This document shows, one piece after another, positions 55,388-64,000 of a stretch of 64,000 nt of DNA. The first letter of the stretch is position 1, and each line of letters starts with the position of its first letter. The notes beneath the pieces were generated by a model, which was not told the DNA's origin, searched no databases, and was given only the letters and a program-made list of their open reading frames with translations. The DNA is from Pectobacterium araliae (GTDB lineage Bacteria > Pseudomonadota > Gammaproteobacteria > Enterobacterales > Enterobacteriaceae). The position numbers were made by a program, and so were the translations under genes. Location: assembly GCF_037076465.1 (NCBI RefSeq), contig NZ_AP028908.1:806001-870000 (forward strand). Direction: 5' to 3'.

Positions 55388-55787
55388 GTGGCAGTGTATT
55401 TTATGGCACACAGGCATCTACGTGTGCCGCTTGATTTGTCGTGGTAACGTTTTTATTTCTGGGTAATACCGTGATGGTGGTGTGATGATGGCTACGACTA
55501 TTTGAGTAAACTTTTTATTTATTTTCTTATGATTGGTTTTTTATTTTTATTTCAATGCTATGAATTTATTTTAGGTTGTTTTTTAGTCTATTTTATCGAT
55601 CAGATAGGGGTTTTTTCTGAGGAAATTTTTCCTAAATTTTTTGTATTGAGATCGAATATTTAGTTATTTCTCTCCTTGTTGTGTGACCCGTATCACTGGA
55701 TAACAGAATGTAAGCGGTGTAACTCGTTGCTTCATTATGCAGTAACTCACATTCTCTCTTTACAAAAAGTAAAGAAGGGCTGCTCTG
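55388..55787. other. Intergenic region with CRP-like site
   Basis: In 400 AT-rich bases (long T-runs at 55510-55650) the only clear item is the CRP-like site at 55682-55697, followed by the promoter region of the broken solute-binding-protein gene. Confidence 0.4.
55682..55697. promoter_or_regulatory. Candidate CRP site
   Basis: TGTGA-N6-TCACT, one base off the consensus, 91 bases before the start of the truncated solute-binding-protein gene. It suggests the lost gene was a catabolite-controlled sugar transporter. Confidence 0.65.
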
Positions 55788-56036
55788 ATGAAGATCAAGA
55801 ATAAAGTATCTACCCTATTTGCAGTTTCATTCCTCACGCTGGGTCTATCGAGTCAAAGCCTGGCTGCTGAAGTCACCGTATGGGTCTGGGATCCTAACTT
55901 CAATGTTGCGGCAATGCATGAAGCTTCTTCGATATATACAAAAGCCGATCCAAGTTTTAGTCTGAAAGTGATCGACTCAGGTAAAGAAGATATTGAGCAG
56001 AAACTCAATACGATGTTGGCTTCGGGTGTTAAATGC
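55788..56036 (+). pseudogene. Truncated sugar ABC transporter solute-binding protein
   Basis: The first 80 or so codons encode a signal peptide (1-27, ending SLAA) and the start of a family-1 extracellular solute-binding protein (AEVTVWVWDPNFNVAAMHEA, then DIEQKLNTMLASGV). In intact relatives the next residues lead into LPDIVLIED; here the sequence departs at about 56030, and the frame runs on to 56153 through unrelated DNA antisense to the bglG-type gene. The promoter, CRP site and ribosome site (gaagggctgctctg) look intact, so a useless stub may still be made. The rest of the ABC transporter operon is absent from this place, consistent with a deletion. Confidence 0.85.
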
Positions 56037-56071
56037 ACGTTACCACTGGTTCAGTGGGGACGGGCGCTGTT

Positions 56072-56920
56072 TTACTCTGGAGTGATGCGGACGATATGGA
56101 TAATCAGGTACAGCATTTCATCGTTAGAAATGTCGATATTGAGCAGGTTATGAATATAGTCTTTGATCAGTCGACTGCACTTATAGGCATCGGGATATTC
56201 TTTGGTGACTTGCTCAAAAATAAAGTCATCATTTGAATGAATCAGGCTATTTTCCAACAGACGCTGAATAAAGAATTGCATGTGCGTTAGGAAGCGGGAG
56301 TAGTTAATCGACTCTTTATCAATGACGATATGGAAGTTGTACTGGATGATATTAAAGATATCTTTCAGCATCTTGACCGACTGGAGCGTGTTTTCCATAT
56401 TCTGGACGTCGGTTTGAGCGTTGACTAAATGAAAGGCGATATTGCCCGCTTCCTCTTCGGGCAATTCCAGCATCATCTGCTGGTTAATGTCGTTGAGCGC
56501 CCGCGAGGCAATCGCGAATTCCTGCGGATAAAACCGCTTTACCTCATAAAGCAGACGATTTTGTATGCTGATGCCTTTGCGATAGCGCTCAATCGCAAAG
56601 CTGATATGGTCGATCAGCGTAAAAAAGACCTGCTCGCTCAAGCGACCATGAAGCTGCCGGTTCGCATCATCAATAATCTTATTCACGATGTGAACATATT
56701 CTTCCCCAACGTGTTCAATCAGACGGGCAAATTCGCGTGGCGATGTGCCATCCTTGAGAATAAAAGTCTTCTCAATTTTAGCCGGATCGAGAATATCTCC
56801 GGTCTTGCTGTTAAAGCCGATTCCTTTCCCCATAACAATGATTTCGTTGTTATCTGCATCGGAAGATAACACCAGGCTATTGTTCAGTATTTTTATTGCT
56901 TTTATCGGTTCAGCCATCAT
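56072..56920 (-). CDS. bglG: BglG-family transcriptional antiterminator
   Basis: The 282-residue RNA-binding regulator prevents termination in the bgl leader when beta-glucosides are present. Residues 1-60 form the CAT RNA-binding domain (IKILNNSLVLSSDADNNEII, then VMGKGIGF). Two PRD domains follow (about 70-170 and 175-280), with phosphorylatable histidines in LIEHVGEEYVHIVNK, TLIDHISFAIER, FHLVNAQ and IIHIVRI. Here it is the last gene of the operon (bglF-bglB-bglG), not the first as in E. coli bgl. Its 3' end abuts the broken solute-binding-protein gene within about 40 bases. A matching RAT site is found upstream of bglF. Confidence 0.9.
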   Translation of the reverse strand: MMAEPIKAIKILNNSLVLSSDADNNEIIVMGKGIGFNSKTGDILDPAKIEKTFILKDGTSPREFARLIEHVGEEYVHIVNKIIDDANRQLHGRLSEQVFFTLIDHISFAIERYRKGISIQNRLLYEVKRFYPQEFAIASRALNDINQQMMLELPEEEAGNIAFHLVNAQTDVQNMENTLQSVKMLKDIFNIIQYNFHIVIDKESINYSRFLTHMQFFIQRLLENSLIHSNDDFIFEQVTKEYPDAYKCSRLIKDYIHNLLNIDISNDEMLYLIIHIVRITPE

Positions 56921-56976
56921 GCGTTTCTTGAGAGAGTCAGTGGGAAAATCAGTGAGATAAACTCGCCCTATGATTT

Positions 56977-57012
56977 ATCACGTTGCGGGATAGAGGCGTC
57001 CTGCAACGTGAT
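56977..57012. other. Intergenic hairpin between bglB and bglG
   Basis: Arms 56977-56990 and 56999-57012 pair over 13 of 14 positions (ATCACGTTGC core). It lies between bglB stop and bglG start and lacks a T-run, so it may lower bglG expression or mark an mRNA processing site. Confidence 0.5.
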
Positions 57013-57068
57013 ATATCCGGCGTCGTGCTCATCCCTGTTTTAACAACGTGTCGTACTGGGTATCGGTA

Positions 57069-58496
57069 TCACGGGACGCTGGAAAATAAGCGTGCTCCAT
57101 TTGATTCTATGACACCTTGATACCAGTAAAAACTTTTCTTTTTGATGCGGCGTAGATCTTTCAGATCGAATTCGTCGCGGTTCACGTAAATAAACCCGTA
57201 GCGCTTACCGTAGCCCTGATGAGTGCTCACTACATCGATCGCCGACCACGGACAATAGCCAATAAGATCAACCCCATCGCTGATGGCGAGCTGCATCTGT
57301 TCAATATGACGGGCAATAAAATCGATGCGATATTGATCGTCGATTGTACCGTCTGCCTCGAGCTTATCCGGCGCGCCCATGCCGTTTTCCGTAATCAGGA
57401 TCGGCAGATGATAGCGCTCGTAAGTTTTCCGCAGCGTTAAGCGCAAGCCAATAGGATCGATCACCCAGCCATAAGGCGTTTTATCAACGTGTGGGTTTTC
57501 CGCTGCACGATAAACACCGGGTTCGCCCAGCATGATTTGCTGATCGCCCGCGCGGGCGCTGACATCCGACGCATCGCCTTTGCTGGCAGCAATGGTGGCG
57601 GTGGAGTAGTAGTTGATCGCCACGTAGTCGGGCTTGCCTGACTGTAGGATATCGTCATCGCCGGGTAATGTTTCCGGAGTCAGACCGCGATCTTCCAGAT
57701 AACGCCAGGCCAGCGCGTTGTAGCGGCCGTGCACGGCAACATCCAGAAAACTCCAGCAGCGCAGCGTTTCCCAGTTGTGTGCGGCGATAGCATCTTCCGG
57801 TTTGCTGGTGGCCTGATACATAGACGTGGTGTTGATCGCCGGACCAATCAGGCCGTTGGGCGCGAGTTCGTGACACAAGGCCATGACCTGAGCCTGCGCC
57901 AACATCATGTGGTAGTTTTGCTGATACAGCACTTTTTTAGACGGTAAAACGCCACCTTCCGGCAGGCCAATCGCGCCGGGATGCAGAATCATGGTGTTCT
58001 GCTCATTGATTGTCAGCCAATATTTTACCTTGTCGCCGAAATGCGTAAACAGCGTGCGGGCGTAGTGAACAAAGGCATCAATCGTGGCGCGATTTTGCCA
58101 GCCGCCTTGTGCCTCAAGGCAATAAGGCAAATCGAAATGGTAGAGCGTGACGACGGGCTCGATATTGTGCGCGTTCAACTCATCAATCAGATTGTTGTAA
58201 AACGCGATACCCAGCGGATTGATGGCACCAGTGCCATCGGGAAGAATACGTGTCCAGGCGATAGAGAAGCGATAGGCTTTCAACCCCAGTTCAGCGAAAA
58301 GCTGCACATCTTCTTTAAACCGATGGTAGTGATCGCTAGCCACGGTGAAGTCAGCTGTGCTGTCCGGGTGCTGGCATTGATCAATGATCGACGGGCTTTT
58401 CCCATCGGCCAGCCAGCCGCCTTCTACCTGATAAGCCGACGTCGACGCTCCCCACAGAAAACCTGCCGGGAAGTGTTTTTGCTGTTGATAGTGCAT
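57069..58496 (-). CDS. bglB: 6-phospho-beta-glucosidase (glycoside hydrolase family 1)
   Basis: The 475-residue cytoplasmic enzyme hydrolyses phosphorylated aryl-beta-glucosides and cellobiose brought in by BglF. GH1 marks: HFPAGFLWGASTSAYQVEGG at the N-terminus, the acid/base Glu in WLTINEQNTM (about 172) and the nucleophile in ILITENGMGAPD (about 375). I start at the ATG at 58496 (MHYQQQKHFPAG); the longer frame to 58529 adds 11 residues with no homology. It is the middle gene of the bgl operon, 64 bases after bglF. Confidence 0.9.
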   Translation of the reverse strand: MHYQQQKHFPAGFLWGASTSAYQVEGGWLADGKSPSIIDQCQHPDSTADFTVASDHYHRFKEDVQLFAELGLKAYRFSIAWTRILPDGTGAINPLGIAFYNNLIDELNAHNIEPVVTLYHFDLPYCLEAQGGWQNRATIDAFVHYARTLFTHFGDKVKYWLTINEQNTMILHPGAIGLPEGGVLPSKKVLYQQNYHMMLAQAQVMALCHELAPNGLIGPAINTTSMYQATSKPEDAIAAHNWETLRCWSFLDVAVHGRYNALAWRYLEDRGLTPETLPGDDDILQSGKPDYVAINYYSTATIAASKGDASDVSARAGDQQIMLGEPGVYRAAENPHVDKTPYGWVIDPIGLRLTLRKTYERYHLPILITENGMGAPDKLEADGTIDDQYRIDFIARHIEQMQLAISDGVDLIGYCPWSAIDVVSTHQGYGKRYGFIYVNRDEFDLKDLRRIKKKSFYWYQGVIESNGARLFSSVP

Positions 58497-58521
58497 ATTT
58501 TTCTCACATACAGGGAGACTG

Positions 58522-58552
58522 AAAAGCATTGGGCAGGGTGCCCAATGCTTTT
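58522..58552 (-). terminator. Strong hairpin between bglF and bglB
   Basis: A perfect 14-bp inverted repeat (58522-58535 with 58539-58552; AAAAGCATTGGGCA/TGCCCAATGCTTTT) with a three-base loop lies directly after the bglF stop. It ends in TTTT on the minus strand and could lower expression of the downstream genes. No second RAT sequence overlaps it. Confidence 0.7.
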
Positions 58553-58560
58553 ATGGATCG

Positions 58561-60492
58561 TCAGGCGTTCACTTTAATGATGGTATCCATCGGGGCGATC
58601 GGCTGCGGTGCGGTGCAGACGATGCTGGCGTACTCATCGCTATTGATAATCACGACTGGCGTAACCGGGTCATAACCCAGACGCGTGATTTCATGCAGAT
58701 CGAAGCTAATTAGCCTGTCGCCAGCGGTGACACGGTCGCCCGGTTTGATATAGCCGGTAAAGTGCTTGCCGTTGAGGTTCACCGTGTCCAGACCGACGTG
58801 AATCAGCAATTCCAAACCGTTGTCAGCCCGGATGCCGATGGCGTGTTTAGATTCAAGGAACGTGATGATTTCGCCACTGACGGGCGCGACCACTTCACCG
58901 TTGTCAGGAATAATCGCCACGCCTTGTCCCAGTAATCCCTGAGAGAATACGTCATCGTTGATGTCACTCAGCGCGACCAATTTGCCGGACAGCGGGCTGA
59001 GGATAGTTTGTGGTTCCGCGCGGTTTTCTGCTGTCTGCGATTTTTGCGCGGTATAGGCTACTGGTGACACTTGGCGTTGATCTGCCTGAGCCGAATCGGT
59101 TTGGGCACTGTCAGTGTCATCCACCGGATCGTCGAATCCCATGATCCAGGTGAGGGAAAACGTGACGACAATCGCAATGGTGCAGGTGATCAGCGCATGG
59201 ACGATATTCATCGGGTTTTCACCAATAAAGGCAGGCAACGCGGCCAGCCCCGGTGAGACGAAGGCGTAGCGAACCAGCCCGGTCAGTCCGGCATAGATGC
59301 CCGCACAACCTCCGCCAATCATGGCGGCAATCAGCGGTTTCTTCAGTTTCAGCGTCACCCCATACAGGGAAGGTTCGGTGATACCTAACAGCGCGGTGAA
59401 GCCCGCCGAAGAAGCCAGCTGTTTCAGATTCTTGTTCTTGGTTTTAAACGCGACGCACAGTGTGGCGGCGCCCTGAGCAATGTTGGAAGCCAGCATGCCG
59501 GGTCCGTTGATCATCTCGAAGCCGTTACGGGTAAGTTGCGAGGTGGCAATCGGCGTCATCGCCCAGGCCGTACCGGTGATCACCAGGAACGGTTGCAGGC
59601 CACCCATCAGCATCGGGATTAACCAGCTTGCCTTGCCGTCAATGATCGCCGCGCCGCTGGCGACCAGATCGTTGAGGAAAATACCGAAAGGCCCAATCAC
59701 CACTAATGCCAATGGCGCGGTAAACAGCAGCACGATCATCGGTTTGGTGAAGAAGGTGATCATCGATGGCGAGACTTTTTCAGCGAATCTCTCGATGTAG
59801 GACATGATCCACACGGTGAGAATGATCGGTAACACCGATCCGGCATAGTCCGCCAGCCGTACCGGAATGCCAATAAAGCTGATGGGGCCGCCTGATGCTA
59901 ACAGCTGAGCCAGATTTGGGTGCAGCAATGCGCCAGCGATCGTCATCGCCAGAATCGGGTTACAGGCGAACTTGATGGAGGCTCCGTAAGCCAGCAGCAC
60001 AGGTAGGAAGAAAAAGGCTGCATCGGAGATGGTATCCAGCAAGCGATAGGTCGTGCTGTCGGCAGAAATTAAGCCAGTCAGCTTGAGGATTGCCAGCAGT
60101 GCTTTAATCATCCCTGCGCCAGTAATTGCCGGAATGACGGGGGTGAAGGTGGTGGAAATCACGCTGATGATTTGCGTAAAAATACCGCCTTTTTTCTGCT
60201 GCTTGTTGCCAGCACTGCGCTGGCTGTTCATCTCGCCAATCTCATTCAAAATTGCCCGGTAGGTGACTTGAACGTCGTTGCCGATCACCACCTGAAACTG
60301 GCCGCCGCGATCGACCACGCTGATGACGCCGGGAAGTTTAGCAATTGCCTCTGCCTGTACGGCACGGCTGTCGTTGAACTCGAAACGTAAGCGAGTGGCG
60401 CAGTGGGTCAGTTTGCTGACGTTCTGCTTGCCGCCGCTCAACCCGAGGATGTCGACTCCAAGTTTTTGATAATTCGTTTTTTGATAATCCAT
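58561..60492 (-). CDS. bglF: Beta-glucoside PTS permease, EIIBCA
   Basis: The 643-residue phosphotransferase permease takes up and phosphorylates aryl-beta-glucosides, and also modifies the antiterminator. Order of parts: EIIB with active Cys 31 (KLTHCATRLRF); EIIC with about ten helices (about 105-455), including TGAGMIKALLAILKLTGLIS and GITEPSLYGVTLKLKKPLIA; EIIA with the active His in ELLIHVGLDTVNLNGKHF near 565. I start at the ATG at 60492 (MDYQKTNYQKLGVD); a longer frame from 60516 adds eight residues. First gene of bglF-bglB-bglG, with a RAT/terminator leader. Confidence 0.94.
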   Translation of the reverse strand: MDYQKTNYQKLGVDILGLSGGKQNVSKLTHCATRLRFEFNDSRAVQAEAIAKLPGVISVVDRGGQFQVVIGNDVQVTYRAILNEIGEMNSQRSAGNKQQKKGGIFTQIISVISTTFTPVIPAITGAGMIKALLAILKLTGLISADSTTYRLLDTISDAAFFFLPVLLAYGASIKFACNPILAMTIAGALLHPNLAQLLASGGPISFIGIPVRLADYAGSVLPIILTVWIMSYIERFAEKVSPSMITFFTKPMIVLLFTAPLALVVIGPFGIFLNDLVASGAAIIDGKASWLIPMLMGGLQPFLVITGTAWAMTPIATSQLTRNGFEMINGPGMLASNIAQGAATLCVAFKTKNKNLKQLASSAGFTALLGITEPSLYGVTLKLKKPLIAAMIGGGCAGIYAGLTGLVRYAFVSPGLAALPAFIGENPMNIVHALITCTIAIVVTFSLTWIMGFDDPVDDTDSAQTDSAQADQRQVSPVAYTAQKSQTAENRAEPQTILSPLSGKLVALSDINDDVFSQGLLGQGVAIIPDNGEVVAPVSGEIITFLESKHAIGIRADNGLELLIHVGLDTVNLNGKHFTGYIKPGDRVTAGDRLISFDLHEITRLGYDPVTPVVIINSDEYASIVCTAPQPIAPMDTIIKVNA

Positions 60493-60523
60493 AGTTTTAC
60501 CCTGTGTTGACGCCAATTAAACC

Positions 60524-60588
60524 AAAAAAAAAGACCAAAATAAAAATGCACCTCTTAAAAAGAGGAAATGCATTTTTATTTTGGTCTT
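60524..60588 (-). terminator. Antitermination-controlled terminator in the bgl leader
   Basis: A perfect 20-bp inverted repeat (60531-60550 with 60569-60588) encloses a second 6-bp hairpin (60551-60556 with 60560-60565). On the minus strand it is followed by nine T (A-run 60524-60532). It lies 32 bases before bglF, and its first bases are shared with the RAT, so both cannot form at once. Confidence 0.93.
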
Positions 60589-60610
60589 GCCTGCCGAAGC
60601 AGTAGCACGC
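60583..60610 (-). promoter_or_regulatory. Ribonucleic antiterminator (RAT) target of BglG
   Basis: On the minus strand this reads ...TACTGCTTCGGCAGGC then AAGACC, matching the RAT consensus (TTACTGC...GCAGGCAAAACC) and overlapping the left arm of the terminator by six bases. Binding of dimeric, active BglG would hold this hairpin and allow read-through into bglF. Confidence 0.9.
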
Positions 60611-60708
60611 CGCGATAAAAATAGGCTGATGCAACGTGTGGTGTTGCGCCGTAATATCAGCATGCGGCGCTGGAGTGATGCAATGGACTCAGGTGAATTA
60701 ATTGATCT

Positions 60709-60730
60709 GGATCACAAACAATAGCGCTGT
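60709..60730. promoter_or_regulatory. Candidate CRP site between bglF and maeB
   Basis: On the minus strand the core reads TGTGA-TCCAGA-TCAAT; the first half is perfect and the second partial. The position fits catabolite control of the bgl promoter, which must lie upstream of the RAT. Confidence 0.6.
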
Positions 60731-60927
60731 TTGCGATCCTTTTGCGCACGATATCTCCCTATTGTTCACCTGAGTGCTGAACAAAAAACCGTCAAATAAA
60801 ATAACTATATTAACCAGCATTCCCCCACAGTTTTTGCCATCCTCGGTAGTTTAGCCATTGGCAAACACTATACTGGGTACTCTCGCCCCTACAGACACAA
60901 CACAACAAAACCGAAAAGGTACATAAA

Positions 60928-63207
60928 ATGGATGAACAGCTAAAGCAAAGCGCCCTTGATTTCCATCAGTATCCGATCCCCGGCAAAATTCAGGTTTCCC
61001 CAACGAAGCCGCTAGCGACGCAGCGCGATCTGGCACTGGCGTATTCTCCCGGTGTCGCTGCACCCTGCCTGGAAATAGCCGCAGATCCGCTGGCTGCCTA
61101 CAAATACACCGCACGTGGTAATCTGGTTGCGGTGATCTCTAACGGGACAGCCGTTCTGGGACTCGGCAATATCGGCGCGCTAGCCGGTAAACCGGTGATG
61201 GAAGGCAAAGGCGTTCTGTTCAAAAAATTCTCCGGTATTGATGTTTTCGATATCGAAGTCGACGAATTAGACCCAGACAAGCTGATCGATGTGATCGCTG
61301 CGCTGGAGCCGACATTCGGCGGCATCAATCTGGAAGACATCAAAGCGCCAGAGTGCTTCTACATTGAGAAGAAACTGCGTGAGCGCATGAAGATTCCGGT
61401 CTTCCACGATGATCAGCACGGCACGGCGATCATCTGTACTGCCGCCGTTCTGAACGGTCTGCGCGTCGTAGAAAAGAAAATTTCCGATGTGCGTCTGGTG
61501 GTGTCCGGTGCGGGCGCGGCCTCTATCGCCTGTCTGAACCTGCTGGTGGCGCTGGGCCTTCAGAAGCACAACATTGTGGTATGCGATTCGCGCGGCGTGA
61601 TTTTCCAGGGCCGTGACGAAAATATGGAAGAAACTAAAGCGGCTTACGCGATTGAAGATAACGGTGCTCGCAAGCTGGCTGATGTGATCCCTGATGCCGA
61701 TATCTTCCTTGGCTGTTCCGGCCCTGGCGTGCTGACGCCAGACATGGTGAAAACCATGGCGCCACACCCGCTGATCCTGGCGCTGGCAAACCCGGAACCG
61801 GAGATTCTGCCGCCGCTGGCGAAAGAAGTGCGCCCGGATGCGATAATCTGTACTGGCCGTTCAGATTATCCGAATCAGGTGAACAACGTACTGTGCTTCC
61901 CGTTCATCTTCCGCGGTGCATTGGATGTCGGCGCGACCACGATTAACGAAGAAATGAAGCTGGCCTGCGTGCATGCGATTGCCGATCTGGCGCTGGCGGA
62001 GCAGAGTGAAGTGGTCGCGTCTGCCTATGGCGATCAGGAGCTATCATTTGGCCCGGATTATCTGATTCCGAAACCGTTCGATCCGCGGCTGATCATCAAG
62101 ATTGCACCGGCAGTGGCGAAAGCGGCAATGGATTCCGGCGTGGCAACGCGCCCGATCGCAGACTTCGATGCCTATATCGAAAAACTGACCCAGTTCGTCT
62201 ACAAAACCAACCTGTTCATGAAGCCGATCTTTGCACAGGCGCGTCAGCAGCCGAAGCGCGTGGTATTTGCCGAAGGTGAAGATGCGCGCGTGCTGCACGC
62301 CACGCAGGAATTAGTCACGCTAGGGTTGGCGTTCCCGATTCTGATTGGTCGCCCAAGCGTCATTGAAATGCGCCTGCAAAAGCTGGGGCTGCAACTGACC
62401 ATCGGTAAAGATTTCGAAGTGGTCAATAACGAATCCGATCCGCGCTTCAAAGAATATTGGAACGAGTATTTTGAACTGATGAAGCGTCGCGGCGTGTCGC
62501 AGGAAAAAGCGCAGCGTGCGGTGATCGGTAACCCGACGCTGATTGGTTCGATTATGGTTCACCGTGGCGAAGCGGATGCGCTGATTTGTGGCACGATTGG
62601 CACCTATGAAGAGCACTTCGATGTGGTTGAGAAAGTGTTCGGCTACCGCGAGGGTGTGCACGCCGCGGGCGCGATGAACGCGCTGATGCTGCCGAGCGGC
62701 AACACCTTCATCGCTGATACCTACGTCAATGCCGACCCGACGCCGGAACAACTGGCGGAAATTACTCTGATGGCGGCTGAAAGCGTGCGTCGTTTCGGTA
62801 TCGAACCGAAAGTCGCGCTGCTGTCGCACTCTAGCTTCGGCACCTCGGATTCCCCGACGGCACAGAAGATGCGGGCAACGCTGGCGTTGGTGAACAAGCT
62901 GGCACCGGAATTGGAGATCGACGGCGAGATGCACGGCGATGCCGCGTTGGTGGAAACGATCCGCCGCGAACAGATGCCAGACAGTCCGCTGAAAGGCTCG
63001 GCTAACATTCTGATTATGCCGAACATGGAATCGGCACGTATCAGCTATAACCTGCTGCGTGTGTCGTCTTCTGAAGGTGTGACGGTTGGGCCAGTATTGA
63101 TGGGGATCGCGAAACCGGTACACATCCTGACGCCGATTGCTTCGGTACGCCGGATTGTGAATATGGTGGCGCTGGCGGTGGTGGAAGCACAAACCAAGCC
63201 GCTGTAA
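60928..63207 (+). CDS. maeB: NADP-dependent malic enzyme with phosphotransacetylase-like C-terminal domain
   Basis: The 759-residue cytoplasmic enzyme decarboxylates malate to pyruvate and makes NADPH. Malic-enzyme part (1-425): [32 protein letters not shown] [20 protein letters not shown] with metal ligands, and [20 protein letters not shown] as the dinucleotide loop. From about 430 the phosphotransacetylase-like domain follows ([39 protein letters not shown]). This domain is regulatory in MaeB, responding to acetyl-CoA. Length equals that of the E. coli enzyme (759). It is monocistronic with its own terminator. Confidence 0.97.
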   Translation: MDEQLKQSALDFHQYPIPGKIQVSPTKPLATQRDLALAYSPGVAAPCLEIAADPLAAYKYTARGNLVAVISNGTAVLGLGNIGALAGKPVMEGKGVLFKKFSGIDVFDIEVDELDPDKLIDVIAALEPTFGGINLEDIKAPECFYIEKKLRERMKIPVFHDDQHGTAIICTAAVLNGLRVVEKKISDVRLVVSGAGAASIACLNLLVALGLQKHNIVVCDSRGVIFQGRDENMEETKAAYAIEDNGARKLADVIPDADIFLGCSGPGVLTPDMVKTMAPHPLILALANPEPEILPPLAKEVRPDAIICTGRSDYPNQVNNVLCFPFIFRGALDVGATTINEEMKLACVHAIADLALAEQSEVVASAYGDQELSFGPDYLIPKPFDPRLIIKIAPAVAKAAMDSGVATRPIADFDAYIEKLTQFVYKTNLFMKPIFAQARQQPKRVVFAEGEDARVLHATQELVTLGLAFPILIGRPSVIEMRLQKLGLQLTIGKDFEVVNNESDPRFKEYWNEYFELMKRRGVSQEKAQRAVIGNPTLIGSIMVHRGEADALICGTIGTYEEHFDVVEKVFGYREGVHAAGAMNALMLPSGNTFIADTYVNADPTPEQLAEITLMAAESVRRFGIEPKVALLSHSSFGTSDSPTAQKMRATLALVNKLAPELEIDGEMHGDAALVETIRREQMPDSPLKGSANILIMPNMESARISYNLLRVSSSEGVTVGPVLMGIAKPVHILTPIASVRRIVNMVALAVVEAQTKPL

Positions 63208-63227
63208 AGAGTTCCATTAATACAGAC

Positions 63228-63257
63228 AAACCCAGTCGATTGTTGGCTGGGTTTTTT
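63228..63257 (+). terminator. Intrinsic terminator of maeB
   Basis: Stem AAACCCAG (63228-63235) with CTGGGTTT (63247-63254), then more T to 63257. It overlaps the last codon of the convergent small gene. Confidence 0.88.
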
Positions 63258-63444
63258 ATTTACGCAGTTTATCGACCAGATGATGGCCTAGCCAATATGA
63301 ACCGATGAGGCCAAAAACCCCGGCGGGGAACAACAGACTATCGGGGAATATAGCGACGACAATAACAGTAGAAAAAATACAGAGAATAAATGTCAGTATC
63401 ATGGAAAGAATATCGAGTAAAACTGATTTCGCTGCCTTCAGCAT
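63256..63444 (-). CDS. Small membrane protein, unknown function
   Basis: The 62-residue protein has two hydrophobic helices (LLDILSMILTFILCIFSTVI, then VVAIF; and LFPAGVFGLIGSYWLGHHLV) and basic ends (MLKAAKS, DKLRK), a credible small inner-membrane protein. The ATG has a moderate ribosome site (aggatgatg). No family recognised. It converges on maeB, sharing its terminator. Confidence 0.55.
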   Translation of the reverse strand: MLKAAKSVLLDILSMILTFILCIFSTVIVVAIFPDSLLFPAGVFGLIGSYWLGHHLVDKLRK

Positions 63445-63640
63445 AACGTCATCATCCTAAAATTGCTTTTCCCTTAATCGCGTACAACATAACACACCAT
63501 TTTCAGCCAAACAGGGATTTTCTATACCGTGGCATAAGTTAAATCAATGGAATAATTTTGGTTTTATGCCATGATTCCGCCTCGTCTATAGGGGGGCTTT
63601 TTCCTCAGATTCGATAAAAACTAACGAGCGAATATCGGTT

Positions 63641-64000
63641 ATGGCAACACGCGCAGTGAAAGAAAATACTGTAGAAAAAAACGGTACAGAAAAGCGTCTT
63701 CCTTCGCTATTTGGCGGATCGATGATTATTGCAGGGACGATTATCGGTGCGGGGATGTTTTCCCTGCCAGTGGTGATGTCGGGTGCCTGGTTTTTTTGGT
63801 CATTTGCCGTGTTAGTGTTTACCTGGTTTTGTATGTATCACTCAGGGTTAATGATACTGGAAGCGAACCTGAATTATCAGAGCGGTGCCAGCTTTGATAC
63901 ATTGACCAAAGATCTGCTGGGTAAGCGCTGGAATATCGTTAACGGCATATCCATTGCCTTTGTCCTTTATATCCTGACCTACGCCTATATCTCGGCGAGT
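63641..64000 (+). CDS. mtr: Tryptophan permease Mtr (3' end outside window)
   Basis: The first 120 codons of an aromatic amino-acid permease of the HAAAP family are visible and run off the window. After a 20-residue charged start, blocks [40 protein letters not shown] and [20 protein letters not shown], then [20 protein letters not shown], are nearly those of E. coli Mtr, closer than TnaB or TyrP. It imports tryptophan with protons. The start ATG 63641 follows a weak ribosome site. No Trp-repressor or TyrR box could be named with confidence in the 196-base gap before it. Confidence 0.88.
   Translation, partial: MATRAVKENTVEKNGTEKRLPSLFGGSMIIAGTIIGAGMFSLPVVMSGAWFFWSFAVLVFTWFCMYHSGLMILEANLNYQSGASFDTLTKDLLGKRWNIVNGISIAFVLYILTYAYISAS

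Noticed and set aside
56033..56236. 67-codon plus-strand frame over the end of bglG
   Set aside because: Antisense to bglG and created by the deletion junction.

Overview
The window looks like chromosome of a soft-rot enterobacterium, most likely Pectobacterium or a close relative. The reasons are a secreted family-4 rhamnogalacturonan lyase, an aryl-beta-glucoside (bgl/arb) PTS operon, hexuronate catabolism, and enterobacterial housekeeping genes (acs-yjcH-actP, ssrA-smpB-ratA-rnfH-bamE-recN-nadK-grpE, maeB) that match the Escherichia coli proteins closely. The genus is inferred from content, not from a search.

Layout. 1-9312: the 3' end of a very large surface or secreted protein gene, followed by a tightly coupled export-type operon: TolC-like lipoprotein, small HlyD-type adaptor, GAF-HlyD fusion, and M50 metalloprotease-HlyD fusion. 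No ABC transporter is visible. 9641-16552: rhiE, an Rpn-type nuclease, and acs-yjcH-actP. 16553-18562: two long AT-rich non-coding stretches around a small PAS-like gene. 18563-22561: TonB receptor with its FecI/FecR signalling pair under a Fur box. 22744-36669: permeases, a GPH sugar transporter, a fructuronate reductase, LdtB, YbeM, cytochrome b561, NifJ, a GNAT enzyme and a LysE exporter. 36872-37764: two small orphan genes.

37928-44410: an AT-rich mobile island next to the 3' end of ssrA, ending in a CP4-57-type integrase. It carries a DEAH helicase with an overlapping small zinc-finger-like gene, a remnant of a second integrase, a strikingly folded region with an intrinsic terminator (probably a large non-coding RNA on the + strand, about 41097-41532), a Ner-like regulator, and two tandem paralogous HTH regulators with matching operator arrays. 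The folded RNA is the strongest candidate for something undescribed.

44411-64000: tmRNA and its partner gene smpB, then ratA-rnfH, bamE, recN (LexA-controlled), nadK, grpE (sigma-32 promoter), mntH (Fur box), a tautomerase with an MFS exporter, gldA and nudK. A solute-binding-protein gene is cut off and abuts the end of a bglG-type antiterminator. The rest is bglB, bglF with a recognisable RAT/terminator leader, maeB, a small membrane protein, and the start of mtr.
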